From positions 52,967,001 through 53,031,000 of the forward strand of contig NC_091260.1 of the NCBI RefSeq assembly GCF_042477335.2: a DNA stretch of 64,000 nucleotides. The letters are read 5' to 3'. The position numbers and the translations under genes were made by a program. Under the pieces are notes generated by a model. The model made no database searches. It was not told the origin of the DNA and saw nothing but the letters and a program-made list of their open reading frames with translations. Positions within the stretch are counted from its first letter, which is position 1. Every line of letters begins with the position of its first letter. This DNA is from Ovis canadensis (taxonomy: Eukaryota > Chordata > Mammalia > Artiodactyla > Bovidae). Below, piece by piece: positions 55,801-64,000 of the stretch.

Positions 55801-58698
55801 AATTACCATATGATCCAGCAATTCTACTTCTGGTTATATATCCAAAAGAATTAAAAGTGGGAACTTGAACAGATATTTGAACAAGGACTGGGGGAAGCAG
55901 AGAATAGAGTGTTAGTGTTTAATGGGTAAAAGTGTTAGTTGCTCAGTTGTGTCCAACTCTTTGCAACCCCATGGACTGTAGCCCGCCAGGCTCCTCTGTC
56001 CATGGATTTCTTCATGCAAGAATATTGGAGTGGGTTGTCATTCCCTTCGCCAGGGGATCTTCCCAACTCAGGAATTGAACCTGGGTCTCCTGCATTGCAG
56101 GCAGATATTTTACCATCTGAGCCACCAGGGAAGCCGGTACAGTTTCAATTTGGAAAGATGAAAAGTTCTGGAGATGAATGGTGGTAATGGTTCCAGAACA
56201 ATATGAATGTACCTAATAACATAGTACTGTATTCTTAATAGTGGCTAAAATGGGCAATTTTATATTTTGTATATTTTACCACAATTTTAAAAAATGAAAG
56301 AATTCAAAATAATGTATTTTTTATGAAAAAAGTGTAAACAACACAGAATTTATAAGGTAAGAGGTAAAAATTCTCCCATGTCCTTCTACTTTAGGAAAGT
56401 TTGGAATGTGGCCTTTACGAATTTTCCCTGTACACATACAGACACAATTAAATTTTTAAAATAATCTATATAATATAAATATATTATAATTTATATATGT
56501 ATTTGTATTATATAATTTTTATAATGTATATATAACTATATACATTATATAATTTGTAAAATACATAATCATATAAGTTTATAATTAATAATTTTTTAAT
56601 TAAAAAATATAGCAAAGACATCCTTTTTTGTCAGTACCAAATATCTTCCTCCTCACCCTTTTAAATAGCAGCCGTGTTGACACAGCTGGTGTGTCACAGT
56701 CAGGGGTGGAAGTGTCCTGATTTCTAGAAAGAGTCGGACATGACTGAGTGACTGAACTGAACTGAACTGATTCCAGTGTACAAACCTGTGTACCTTAACA
56801 AAACCTGTGTAACCTTAAGTTTAGTGTTTCTTGGAGAACTATTGGCTCCAGTTTTAGTTGGTGATTCTGATCACATTCTGATTAAAAAAAAAGGAAACTT
56901 CATAAAAGCATGCGTATATGTTTCCAGCAGTTAGCTGTGGTCTACTTAAGTGCTTTGGCTAACTGCTCATTTTTATATGCTTCTTAATCATAGAGTTTGG
57001 GACAGTCAAGAAGAAGAAAGCAAAGTGAAAGACATCCTTAGAAATATTTCTTCATAGATTACTGTGGTAAATCTGAAACTATGGCTTTATCTCTTTCCTG
57101 GTTTTGAATGGGACAGGTGGCTACAGAGAACAATTTATTTGCACAGATGTTTTTTCACAGCTGTTCAGAATTATGTGAGTTCTTATAGCCTTATATCCCT
57201 CAAAACTCTAAGAAGAGCCTACAGTATTCCTGTCTTCTTACCTCTGTAGGCACTTCTGCATCTTCAGAGCAGCTTACAATTATTGGTCATTGTTTTTCAA
57301 CATGGTAGATAAGGAAAGGATGATAAAAAATGAGAACTGCTTGATTAACTTGGCTAAACTTATGCAAAATATTATGCATAATTTAAATTGAGAAACCCTC
57401 TTATACAAGAGAGAATAAAAATGACAGTTACACCAAACCCCAAAGGCAAAGTTGCCCTTTGGGTATAATTTAATCAGCACTGGAGTTGGGGTGTGTCTAC
57501 AGGGGTGGGTTCCTATAGTCAATAAAGGGAGCACAGATGAAGTCATGGACTGGAGAAGCCATCCTTCTTGTGATATTCCCTGGCAAATCCTTTCATCTTC
57601 TCTGCCCCTTGTGTTAAGGGGCCCTTCAGAGCTCTTTGTACTTGAGAGAGAAAAGGTCTCTGTGTCCCCTGTTGACTGGCTGGCTGATAACTTGCTCTCA
57701 TGTGCACTATCGGAACAATTTGCATGTGTCTTTGGGCTTCCCAGGTGGCTCAGTGGTAAAGAATCTGCCTGCCAATGCAGGAGACTTGGGTTTAATTCCT
57801 GGGTCAGGAAGATCCCCTGGAGAAGAAAATGACAATCCACTCCAGTGTTCTTGCCTGGGAAATCCCATGGACAGAGAAGCCTGCTGGGCTACAGGGGGTC
57901 ACAAAAGAGTCAGACACAGCTTAGCGACTTAGCACACACATGGCAGATAATAACTTCATGAGGAAGTCTCTTTTGGAAAAACTTCTCAGAGGGAAGAAGT
58001 TGATTTCTGGAAACTAGACAATTAAAAATAGACTGCTTTTGATGAAATGTAAATAGTAAGATCTCGCAAAGACTTAGAAAGTCTGTTTTGAGTCCCGTTA
58101 TACTACTGCCTTCTCCAGCTTTGGCTCCAACTTCAAGTTGAGTTTAAATTTCTTCTCTTGACTCACTTGAGAATTCTTATAAAATATCCCATTTGGGGCA
58201 AGTATGATGAGTTCAAAACTCATTTGCACTGATTATATTTACTATACCCAAAGCATGCTGATTTAAGAAATTCTGTTTTTTCTCTCAGGACTTGGGCTAA
58301 AGTCTGATGAACTTCCCAATCAGATGAGTATAAAGGATTGGCCAGAAATGAAGAAGAAATTTGCAGATATCTTTGCAAAGAAGACAAAGGCAGAGTGGTG
58401 TCAGATCTTTGACGGCACTGATGCATGCGTGACTCCTGTGCTGACTTTTGAAGAGGTTATCCATCATGGTCACAACAAAGATCGGGGCTCGTTTATTACT
58501 GATACAGAGCAGCGTGTGAGTCCCCGCCCTGCTCCTCTGCTGTCCAACACCCCAGCTCTCCCTTCAACTAAAAGGGATCCTTTTGTAGGAGAACACACTG
58601 AACAGATTCTTAAAGAACTTGGGTTCAGCCAGAAAGAGATCATTCAGCTTAAGTTAGATAATATTGTTGAAATTCATAAACTTAGTGTTAATCTCTAA
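43623..58698 (+). CDS. AMACR: AMACR, alpha-methylacyl-CoA racemase, five coding exons
   Basis: Interconverts (2R)- and (2S)-2-methylacyl-CoA esters, so that pristanoyl-CoA and C27 bile-acid intermediates can enter beta-oxidation in peroxisomes and mitochondria. Joining 43623-43869, 46552-46695, 50612-50772, 54112-54298 and 58289-58698 gives 1149 nt, 382 aa plus stop, the length I recall for human. It belongs to the CaiB/BaiF (type III CoA-transferase) family. Counting along the join places the family's catalytic His122 ([10 protein letters not shown]), Asp152 ([10 protein letters not shown]) and Glu237 ([12 protein letters not shown]) exactly where expected, so the enzyme should be active. 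The start at 43623 has a good context (GCCCATGGCG) and gives the family N-terminus MAL-GI-VVEL. The C-terminus is SVNL, a variant of the weak PTS1-like ends in this family. Promoter is CpG-rich with a DR1 element; C1QTNF3 lies upstream on the same strand. Confidence 0.97.
43963..44176 (-). repeat. BOV-A2 SINE at the edge of the AMACR CpG island
   Basis: (CTG)8-like run (43963-43986) and reversed monomers; starts 93 bp after the exon 1 donor. Confidence 0.9.
44177..45354. other. AMACR intron 1
   Basis: Pyrimidine-rich patches, no recognised element. Confidence 0.4.
45355..45625 (-). repeat. L1 3'-end fragment
   Basis: TATTGAAGTATGGTTGATTTAC to GGTAACCACCAGTCTAG, reversed ruminant L1 3' sequence. 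Confidence 0.8.
45743..45906. repeat. DNA-transposon MITE with terminal inverted repeats
   Basis: TGACCCTTGAACAA at 45743-45756 and its exact complement TTGTTCAAGGGTCA at 45893-45906. An old, internally deleted mammalian MITE. Confidence 0.8.
45907..46551. other. AMACR intron 1, last part
   Basis: No recognised element. Confidence 0.45.
46552..46695 (+). CDS. AMACR: AMACR exon 2
   Basis: 144 nt between acceptor CTTAAG|GGGTAA and donor TCAG|GTATGT. Residues 83-131, including RLSGFGQSG and catalytic His122 in the [12 protein letters not shown] motif. Phase 1 on both sides. Confidence 0.96.
46873..47083 (+). repeat. Bov-tA SINE
   Basis: CCTCCCTCTGGTGACTCAGA head; tail AGAGCCGAGCAACTAACACT. 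Confidence 0.85.
47152..47168 (+). repeat. Target-site duplication, left of U2 fragment
   Basis: Perfect 17-bp copy of 47214-47230, the expected footprint of L1-mediated retroposition. Confidence 0.88.
47171..47213 (+). pseudogene. U2 snRNA 5'-fragment retropseudogene
   Basis: Starts ATCGCTTCTCGGCCTTTTGG, exactly the U2 snRNA 5' end, and continues through the branch-point-recognition region GTAGTAT, then stops at about U2 position 43. The perfect 17-bp direct repeat TCAAACAGGCCCCTGCT (47152-47168 and 47214-47230) flanks it, with two extra bases (GC) before the U2 start. Too short to be functional. Confidence 0.88.
47214..47230 (+). repeat. Target-site duplication, right of U2 fragment
   Basis: Second copy of the 17-bp repeat; no A tail precedes it. 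Confidence 0.88.
47412..47614 (-). repeat. Bov-tA SINE
   Basis: Complete reversed copy ending GAGCCACCAGGGAAGC; abuts the BovB tail. Confidence 0.88.
47617..49757 (-). repeat. BovB (RTE) LINE, 2.1 kb, 5'-truncated
   Basis: Largest mobile element in the window. Left edge is the reversed GAACT-type tail. Minus-strand frames encode the endonuclease-RT linker ([12 protein letters not shown], 49534-49160), RT motifs [23 protein letters not shown] (motif A), GVRQG..LSP (motif B) and [15 protein letters not shown] (motif C), then the C-terminal [10 protein letters not shown] region. Frameshifts or stops near 49160, 48564-48511 and 48164 break it. The N-terminal endonuclease is missing. Confidence 0.95.
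49758..50219. other. AMACR intron 2
   Basis: A short A-run at 50088-50099; otherwise unrecognised. Confidence 0.4.
50220..50556 (+). repeat. CHR-2-type long tRNA SINE
   Basis: ACTGGATGGCTTGTTGGTAAAG head, repeated GAGCC..CACAGCTACTGAAGCC body, (AAATA)n end; stops 55 bp before exon 3. Confidence 0.78.
50612..50772 (+). CDS. AMACR: AMACR exon 3
   Basis: 161 nt between acceptor GTATAG|GTGTTT and donor GCATG|GTAAGT. It encodes [12 protein letters not shown] with catalytic Asp152, the Gly-rich turn after it, and [10 protein letters not shown]. Ends on a complete codon (Met184). Confidence 0.96.
50773..51386. other. AMACR intron 3, first part
   Basis: Nothing recognised. Confidence 0.45.
51387..51496 (-). 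repeat. Bov-tA fragment
   Basis: Reversed tail half; includes AAGAATACTGGAGTGGGTTG. Confidence 0.8.
51534..51750 (+). repeat. Bov-tA SINE
   Basis: GGGCTTCCCTGATGGCTCAG head to GTCGGACATGAATGAGCAAC tail. Confidence 0.88.
52238..52472 (+). repeat. Bov-tA SINE
   Basis: GGGCTTCCCAGGGGGTGCTAG head to GACAGGACTGAAGCAACAGC tail. Confidence 0.85.
52873..52935. repeat. (TG)n microsatellite
   Basis: Interrupted TG dinucleotide repeat. Confidence 0.88.
53098..53222 (+). repeat. Bov-tA SINE, truncated
   Basis: Head and core only, ending TCTTCTTGCCTGTTAAA. Confidence 0.8.
53223..54111. other. AMACR intron 3, last part
   Basis: AT-rich, nothing recognised. Confidence 0.4.
54112..54298 (+). CDS. AMACR: AMACR exon 4
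   Basis: 187 nt between acceptor TCAAAG|GTGGAA and donor CAAGG|GTGAGT. It encodes [12 protein letters not shown], the [15 protein letters not shown] motif and catalytic Glu237. The codons at 54238-54246 encode a Gly pair where human has Gly-Glu, as I recall. Confidence 0.96.
54563..54785 (-). repeat. Bov-tA SINE
   Basis: Complete reversed copy with a CGCTATGGACCGTAG variant; ends GCCACCTGGGAAGCCC. Confidence 0.88.
55650..55920 (+). repeat. Old L1, part 1
   Basis: AAGTGTTGGTGAGGATGTGG, AATTACCATATGATCCAGCA and ATATCCAAAAGAATTAAAAG are the classic L1 ORF2 3' end, forward. Confidence 0.85.
55925..56137 (-). repeat. Bov-tA SINE nested in L1
   Basis: Reversed copy ending GAGCCACCAGGGAAGCC. Confidence 0.88.
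56138..56305 (+). repeat. Old L1, part 2 (3' UTR)
   Basis: GTACAGTTTCAATTTGGAAAG ... TGTATATTTTACCACAATTT is the L1M 3' UTR that follows part 1. Confidence 0.8.
56450..56612. repeat. AT-rich low-complexity tract
   Basis: TATAATATA-type sequence, over 90% A+T by eye. Confidence 0.85.
56727..56771 (+). repeat. BovB 3' tail
   Basis: Only the last 45 bp: AGAGTCGGACATGACTGAGT and GAACT units. Confidence 0.75.
57735..57940 (+). repeat. Bov-tA SINE
   Basis: GGGCTTCCCAGGTGGCTCAG head to the AGTCAGACACAGCTTAGCGA tail. Confidence 0.9.
58289..58698 (+). CDS. AMACR: AMACR exon 5 and stop
   Basis: 410 coding nt from acceptor CTCTCAG|GACTTG to TAA at 58696-58698. It carries the CoA-binding C-terminal domain ([22 protein letters not shown]), the SPRPAPLL segment and the C-terminal helix. 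The protein ends HKLSVNL. Confidence 0.96.
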
Positions 58699-59042
58699 GT
58701 TCCAAGCCCCATAATGCAAATGAATTTGAACATTGCATTTACAGTATAATACAAAAAATTGTGTGCATGGAAACATGAAAAAACAGTATCACAGTGGTCT
58801 AACTATTCTAATCAGGAAACAGGACTGATTATAGAGTAATGATGGAATTGTGAAAATGGTTATTGTGGCTTTTGATTTGGGAATATTTTTAGTTTGCCTG
58901 TACTAAATTGTGGCAGTTTTTCTGCCTTTCAATTTACTTGATAGGTTATATTTGTCAATTTAAAATGCTTATATATTTATAAAATACTTGAAATACATTA
59001 ATATAATGCTTTTTATTAAATAAAGCTTTATTCCCCATAAAG
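58699..59042 (+). terminator. AMACR: AMACR 3' UTR with AATAAA
   Basis: About 340 nt of AT-rich 3' UTR. The AATAAA at 59019-59024 is followed by a T-rich stretch, so cleavage is expected near 59040. Confidence 0.8.
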
Positions 59043-59444
59043 TTTACTCCTGCTTCTAAATTTGTGAAAAGCTTTCAAGAAAGTTCTTTCAGTAGTACTA
59101 ACATAGCCTTTTGTTGCTCATTGAAATATTTTAGGCTCTGCTGTTAACCAGAATGAATGTCCTTAGGTGGAAAAGTCTGATCCTTTTAATTTGGTAAGGA
59201 AACCATTCAGCTGGTGTCTCTGAATTGAAATTTTAGAAAATGTCCTTGAGGTTTCCTTCAGATAACTGCCACCTCTCCATCTAGACCAGCTCCTGTGTAT
59301 AACTGCCTGTTATTAGCATCATCCACGTGTGTCTCTTTATCAATAAACTGTACCATCATCCATTTGAAAGTCTTACTAGACTTTCCTTCCTATTACTAGT
59401 CTCCAGCTTCCACTCCCAGTATGTCTACCTCTATCTCAATAGAC

Positions 59445-59757
59445 CCCACAGTTTACCTATCACTCCATTTGGCCACTGTTCAAATGTCCCTTCCAGAGAG
59501 TCCTTTCCTGATCCCTGTCTAAAATAGCACTCACTCACTCTCCGGGAACCCTTTTCATTTTCCTTCATACTGCCTATCACTGCTGACATTGTATGGATTA
59601 ACCCCTGCCTCATTCCTTCTAAATTAGGGAGTGCTAAAATGGAAACTTTATGAAGGACTTTGTAGGTTTCATTCATTGCTCAGTTCCCAGTTCCTGGAAT
59701 AGTGCCTGGCCCATATGGGAAATTTTGTGAATATTTATTAAAGTGATGAATCTCAAT
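59445..59757 (+). repeat. L2 LINE 3' end
   Basis: CCAGTTCCTGGAATAGTGCCTGG and AATATTTATTAAAGTGATGAA are a decayed L2 3' terminus. Confidence 0.65.
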
Positions 59758-60025
59758 AGTGAAGTGCTATCAGTTCCACTTTCAGAACTCCCATCTCCTT
59801 CCCTCTCCCCATCTCCCATTGCTTCTTTCATCCAGACACTATCACTTCTTCCTTGGACTACTGTTCAACTTCCCTACCCAGCTTTACACCCCTAGTATCA
59901 TTGCCTTCAATTTCCCTGCCCCCCATCCTCAGCAAGGTCTGGAATCTCATTTCCACACAGCACAACATCCAAAAGAAGAGAGGGTCTCAGCTGCCCTCTG
60001 CAAATCTTATCTCGTGTTTCCTTTT

Positions 60026-60556
60026 GTTGTTCAATTACTCAGTCGTGTTCGACTCTTTTCCACCCCGTGGACTGCAGCAGGCCAGACTTCCCTGTCCTTC
60101 ACCATCTCCTGGAGCTTGCTCAAACTCATGTCCATTCAGTCGATGATGCCATCCAACCATCTCATTCTCTGTCATCCCCTTCTCCTCCTGCCTTCAATCT
60201 TTCCCAGCATCAGGGTCTTTTCAAGTGAGTCAGTTCTTCCCATGAGGTGGCCAAAGTATTGGAGCTTCAGCTTCAGCAGCAGTCCTTCCAATGAACACTC
60301 AGGACTGATTTCCTTTAGGATCAACCAGTTGGATCTCCTTGCAGTCCAAGGGACTCTCAAGAGTCTTCTCCAACACCACAGTTCAAAAGCATCAATTCTT
60401 CAGCACTCAGCCTTCTTTACGGTCCACCTCTCACATCCATACATGACCACTGGAAAAACCATAGCTTTGACTACACGGACCATTGGCCAAGTAATGTCTC
60501 TGCTTTTTAATATGCTGTCTAGGTTGGTCATAGCTTTTCTTCCAAGGAGCAAGCGT
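60026..60556 (-). repeat. BovB LINE 3' fragment
   Basis: Reversed tail TCAATTACTCAGTCGTGTTC to TTCCAAGGAGCAAGCG. It generates a long but meaningless plus-strand open frame. Confidence 0.9.
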
Positions 60557-60774
60557 GTCTCCTTGGGTCAAGTTAAATCACAAGCCATCCCCATACTGGT
60601 CTTTGGTGGAGAAGGTAGGATTATCCTTAGAGAAAACCAACTTGCTCCTGGAGTTCCCCTGGACTCAACTTCCTGGAAGCATGTGGATGTTTGAGGGAGG
60701 GGTAGATTCTGGAAGCTGGTCCAGATTCCATCAGGATGAAGGAGTGGAGAATTTATGTTAACATCTCTGACATA

Positions 60775-60890
60775 CAGTATCTCAGTTGCTCTTTACCAAT
60801 CACAAGAGGTAGACAGTGTAGGTTTCTACACTTTATAGATGTGGACACAAGGCTCAGATGGTCCTAAACCTTAGTTCACATGTCCCTTAT
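60775..60890 (-). repeat. MIR-like remnant
   Basis: ACACTTTATAGATGTGGACACAAGG resembles a decayed MIR. Confidence 0.4.
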
Positions 60891-60939
60891 AAGCCAAAAG
60901 AAATACATAATCATTCCATTTGTAAATAATTAGGTCCCA

Positions 60940-61212
60940 ACAAGGCAATGGCACCCCACTCCAGTACTCTTGCCTGGAAAATCCCGTGGACGGAGGAGCC
61001 TGGTAGGCTGTAGTCCATGGGGTAGCGAAGTCAGACACGACTGAGCGACTTCACTTTCACTTTTCACTTTCATGCATTGGAGAAGGAAATGGCAACCCAC
61101 TCCAGTGTTCTTGCCTGGAGAATCCCAGGGACGGGAGAGCCTGGTGGGCTGCCGTCTATGGGGTCACACAGAGTCGCACACGACTGAAGCAACTTAGCAG
61201 CAGCAGCAGCAA
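60940..61212 (+). repeat. BOV-A2 SINE dimer
   Basis: AAGGCAATGGCACCCCACTCC start and (AGC)n end; nearly consensus-like, so young. Confidence 0.93.
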
Positions 61213-61309
61213 CAACTTAAGTATTTTTGTCCTAACAGCTTATTAGCTGATTGAAAAATATAGTGGACACACTTGAAAGAAGACATTTATTTTTCATTCT
61301 TTTTTAAAA

Positions 61310-61997
61310 TTCTTAATTTTTTCATTCTTTTTAAAAAAATTATAGTTGATTTACAACATTGTGTTTCAAATATAGCAATGTGATTCATTTATGTATATAT
61401 ACTTCTCAGACTATTTTCCTTTATCAGTTATTACAAGATATTGAATATAGTTCCCTGTGTTATGCAAGGATTGTAAATCTTTGTTTACTTATTTACATAT
61501 AGTAGTTTGTATCTGTTAATCCCATGCTCCTAGTTTATCCTTTCTCTACCCCTTTATCACCTTTCTCTTTTGTTAACCATAAGTTTGTTTTCTATGAGTA
61601 TGTTTCTGTTTTGTATATAGGTTCATTTGTATTATTGTTTAGATTCCACATATTAGTGAAACTATATAATATTTGTCTTTCTCTGACATTAAGTATCATA
61701 TTCTCTATGTCAATCCATATTGCTGCAAATGACAGTATTTCATGCTTTTTTATTGCTGAGTAGTATTCTGTTGTATTCTATTGTGTATATATATACCACA
61801 TCTTCTTAATCTAATTGTCTGCTGATGGGCAGTTAGGTTGTTTCCATGTTTTGGCTATTGTAAATAGTGATGCTATGAACATTGAGGTGCATGCATCTTT
61901 TCAAATTAGAGTTTTTATCTTTTCTGCCTATGTCCTCAGAAATGAGATTACTGGTTCACATGGTAGCTCACCACCTTGGTTAAGTTTATTCCCAGGT
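61310..61997 (-). repeat. L1 3' segment
   Basis: TATAGTTGATTTACAACATTG ... TTTATTGCTGAGTAGTATTC ... GTTTCCATGTTTTGGCTATTG, reversed L1. Confidence 0.85.
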
Positions 61998-62338
61998 ATT
62001 TTTTTTTTTAAACTTTACAATATTGTATTGGTTTTGCCATACATCAACACGAATCCACCACGGGTGTACACGTGTTCTCAATCCTGAACCCCCCTCCCAC
62101 CTCTCTCCCCATACCATCTCTCTGGGTCATCCCAGTGCACCAGCCACAGGCATCCTGTATCCTGCATCGAACCTAGTCTGGCGATTCGTTTCTTATATGA
62201 TATTATACATGTTTCAGTGCCATTCTCCCAAATCATCCCACCCTCTCCCTCTCCCACAGAGTCCAAAAGACTGTTCTATACATCTGTGTCTCTTTTGCTG
62301 TCTCGCACACAGGGTTATCGTTACCATCTTTCTAAATG
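61998..62338 (-). repeat. Young L1 3' UTR insertion
   Basis: Starts with the reversed A tail (T run), then ACTTTACAATATTGTATTGG ... CAGGGTTATCGTTACCATCT, typical of recent bovine L1 3' ends; 5'-truncated at about 340 bp. Confidence 0.8.
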
Positions 62339-62402
62339 TAATTGTAAACAAAATGATTTTTTAACTTTCTGAGAAAACTTTCTCTTTCTGAGAACTTTCT
62401 CT

Positions 62403-62628
62403 TTCTCTTTGCATTCCCTGGTGGCTCAGATGGTAAAAGTGTCTGCCTATGATGCGGGAGACCCAGGTTTGATCCCTGGGTCCGGAAGATCCCCTGGAGA
62501 AGGAAATGGCAACCCATTTCATTATTCTTGCCTGGAGAATTCCATGGACAGAGGAGCCTGGTGGGCTACAGTCCATGGGGTCGCAAAGAGTCGGACATGA
62601 CTGAGCAACTTCACTTTCACTTTCTCTT
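62403..62628 (+). repeat. Bov-tA SINE
   Basis: CATTCCCTGGTGGCTCAGATGG head to GTCGGACATGACTGAGCAAC tail; CTTTCTCTTTCTGA-like repeats on both sides suggest a target duplication. Confidence 0.9.
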
Positions 62629-62639
62629 TCTGATAGTTC

Positions 62640-63150
62640 ATTGTTAGCATAAAGAAATGCAACAGAGTTCTGTGTTAATCATGTATCCTGCTACCTTGCT
62701 GAATTCATTTGTTCTAATAGTTTTGGTGTGAAGTCTTTAGGGTTCTCTGTACAGAGTATCATGTCATATCCAAATAATGACAATTTTACTCTTCCCTTCC
62801 AAATTTAGTACCTTTGATTTCATTTTCTTGTTTGATTGTTATGGCTAGGACTTCCAATGCTATGTTGAATGGAAGTGGTAAGAGTGGGCATCCTTGTTTT
62901 ATTTATGGGTTTAGCAGGAAAGGTTTAGTTTTTCACTGTTGAGTATTATGTTGGCTGTGGGTTTGTGGTAAGTGCTTTTTATTATGTTGAGATATGTTCC
63001 TTCTATACTCATTTTGATGAGAGGCTTTGTCATGAATGGATGTTGAATTTCGTCAAGTTCTTTTTCTGTGTCTATTGAAATGATCATGTGGTTTTTGTTT
63101 TTCCTTTTTTCTTAACGTAATGCTTCCCACTGATTTGTGCTTGTTTAATT
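62640..63150 (-). repeat. L1 ORF2 (reversed), part 1
   Basis: Reversed L1 RT coding sequence: GGTAAGAGTGGGCATCCTTG and TTTTTCTGTGTCTATTGAAATG blocks. Confidence 0.88.
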
Positions 63151-63385
63151 TGGCCGCCTCATGAGAAGAGTTGACTCATTGGAAAAGACTCTGATGCTGG
63201 GAGGGATTGGGGCCAGGAGGAGAAGGGGACGACAGAGGATGAGATGGCTGGATGGCATCACCGACTCAGTGGACATGAGTCTGAGTGAACTCCGGAGTTG
63301 GTGATGGACAGGGAGGCCTGGCGTGCTGCAATTCATGGGGTCGCAAAGAGTCGGACACGACTGAGCGACTGAACTGAACTGAACC
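63151..63385 (+). repeat. BovB 3' fragment nested in L1
   Basis: GGCCGCCTCATGAGAAGAGTTG to GACTGAACTGAACTGAAC. Confidence 0.9.
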
Positions 63386-63800
63386 ATCCTTTTGACCCTG
63401 GAATAAATACCACTTGATCATAGTATATGATCCTTTTTATGTATTTTTGGATGCAATTTGCCAATATTTTGTTGAGGATTTTTGCTTTTCGTTAAAGATA
63501 TTGTCCTGTAATTTTCTTTATTGGTAATATTTTTTGTCTGATTTGGTATCAGGGTGATGGTGGCTTCATAGAATGACTTTGGGAATGTTTCCTCCTTTTT
63601 AATATTTGGGAGCAGTTTGAGAAGGATAGGTGTAAGTTCTTATTTGTATGTTTGGCAGAATTTCCCAGTGAAGCCATCCAGTCTTGGACTTTTGTTTGCA
63701 AGATGGTTTTTGGTTTTTTTTTAAGTATAGGTTCTATTTCACTTCTAGTGACCAGTCTGTTCACATTACCTGTTTCTTCTTGACTCAGTTTTAGTAAATT
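63386..63800 (-). repeat. L1 ORF2 (reversed), part 2
   Basis: Continues: ACCCTGGAATAAATACCACTTG, GGTATCAGGGTGATGGTGGC, CAGTGAAGCCATCCAGTCTTG. Carries no intact frame. Confidence 0.88.
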
Positions 63801-64000
63801 GCATTTCTGTTGTGTTTGTGAAGGGAGTTAGGCTCCACATCCTCCTACCCCATCATCTTGATCTTCCTCTTTATATCATTTTTAATCACTAATGGGTCAT
63901 AAGTGCCTGTTGTACTCTGTGCAGCTTCTCATACCTTGGAATCAGATTGGATGTCAGTATCTTCGTTTTCTGTTCCACATTGAGATTCATAATGCTTCTT
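63801..64000. other. Window end, nothing recognised
   Basis: No SLC45A2 exon or other gene seen. Confidence 0.5.

Noticed and set aside
59759-60694. 311-codon plus-strand open frame
   Set aside because: Its core is the antisense of a BovB 3' fragment (60026-60556), flanked by unrelated sequence; no start context or homology to a protein.
59043-64000. First exon of SLC45A2, expected from human gene order
   Set aside because: No frame resembling the transporter N-terminus was found; region is repeats.
1-64000. CRISPR array, prokaryotic operon or phage-like system
   Set aside because: No regularly spaced repeats, ribosome-binding sites or compact gene clusters; all recurring motifs are SINE/LINE copies at irregular spacing.

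Overview
The window is nuclear DNA of a ruminant, almost certainly a bovid (cattle or a close relative). The reasons are split genes with GT-AG introns, and dozens of copies of ruminant-only repeats: Bov-tA (tRNA-derived head on a BovB tail), BOV-A2 dimers with (AGC)n tails, BovB/RTE LINE pieces with (GAACT)n-like tails, and CHR-type tRNA SINEs. Species cannot be fixed from sequence alone.

Layout, all genes on the + strand. 1-6800 is intergenic and repeat-rich. C1QTNF3 (CTRP3, a secreted collagen/C1q adipokine) runs from a TATA box at 6802 through six coding exons (6924-7226, 14833-14944, 17295-17449, 22925-23054, 35541-35640, 37186-37345). These give a 319-aa long form, or a 246-aa form if an internal exon 1 donor after 7007 is used. 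Both read cleanly across every junction. Its probable 3' UTR extends to about 39.3 kb. After a 4 kb repeat-filled spacer, AMACR (alpha-methylacyl-CoA racemase) starts in a CpG island and has five coding exons (43623-43869, 46552-46695, 50612-50772, 54112-54298, 58289-58698; 382 aa), ending with a polyadenylation signal at 59019. The last 5 kb is mostly L1/BovB/SINE. In human the same two genes are tandem neighbours and SLC45A2 follows; no SLC45A2 exon was seen here.

The most striking extra content is an almost intact retrocopy of ZC3H14 (32270-34851) in C1QTNF3 intron 4, in the host's sense orientation. It lies inside a BOV-A2 SINE and is flanked by a 17-bp target-site duplication. It keeps a 716-codon open frame with all five CCCH zinc fingers, but a short N-terminal lesion separates the original start codon from that frame. 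Two snRNA-derived pseudogenes are also present: a full-length decayed U6 (29067-29173, minus strand) and a U2 5' fragment (47171-47213) bracketed by a perfect 17-bp duplication in AMACR intron 2.

The two protein genes work in different places: C1QTNF3 is secreted, AMACR acts in peroxisomes and mitochondria on branched-chain acyl-CoA and bile-acid intermediates. Their promoters differ in type: TATA-containing and CpG-poor for C1QTNF3; CpG-rich with a GC box and a DR1 (PPAR/HNF4-type) element for AMACR. No bacterial-type system, CRISPR array or novel multi-gene system was found.
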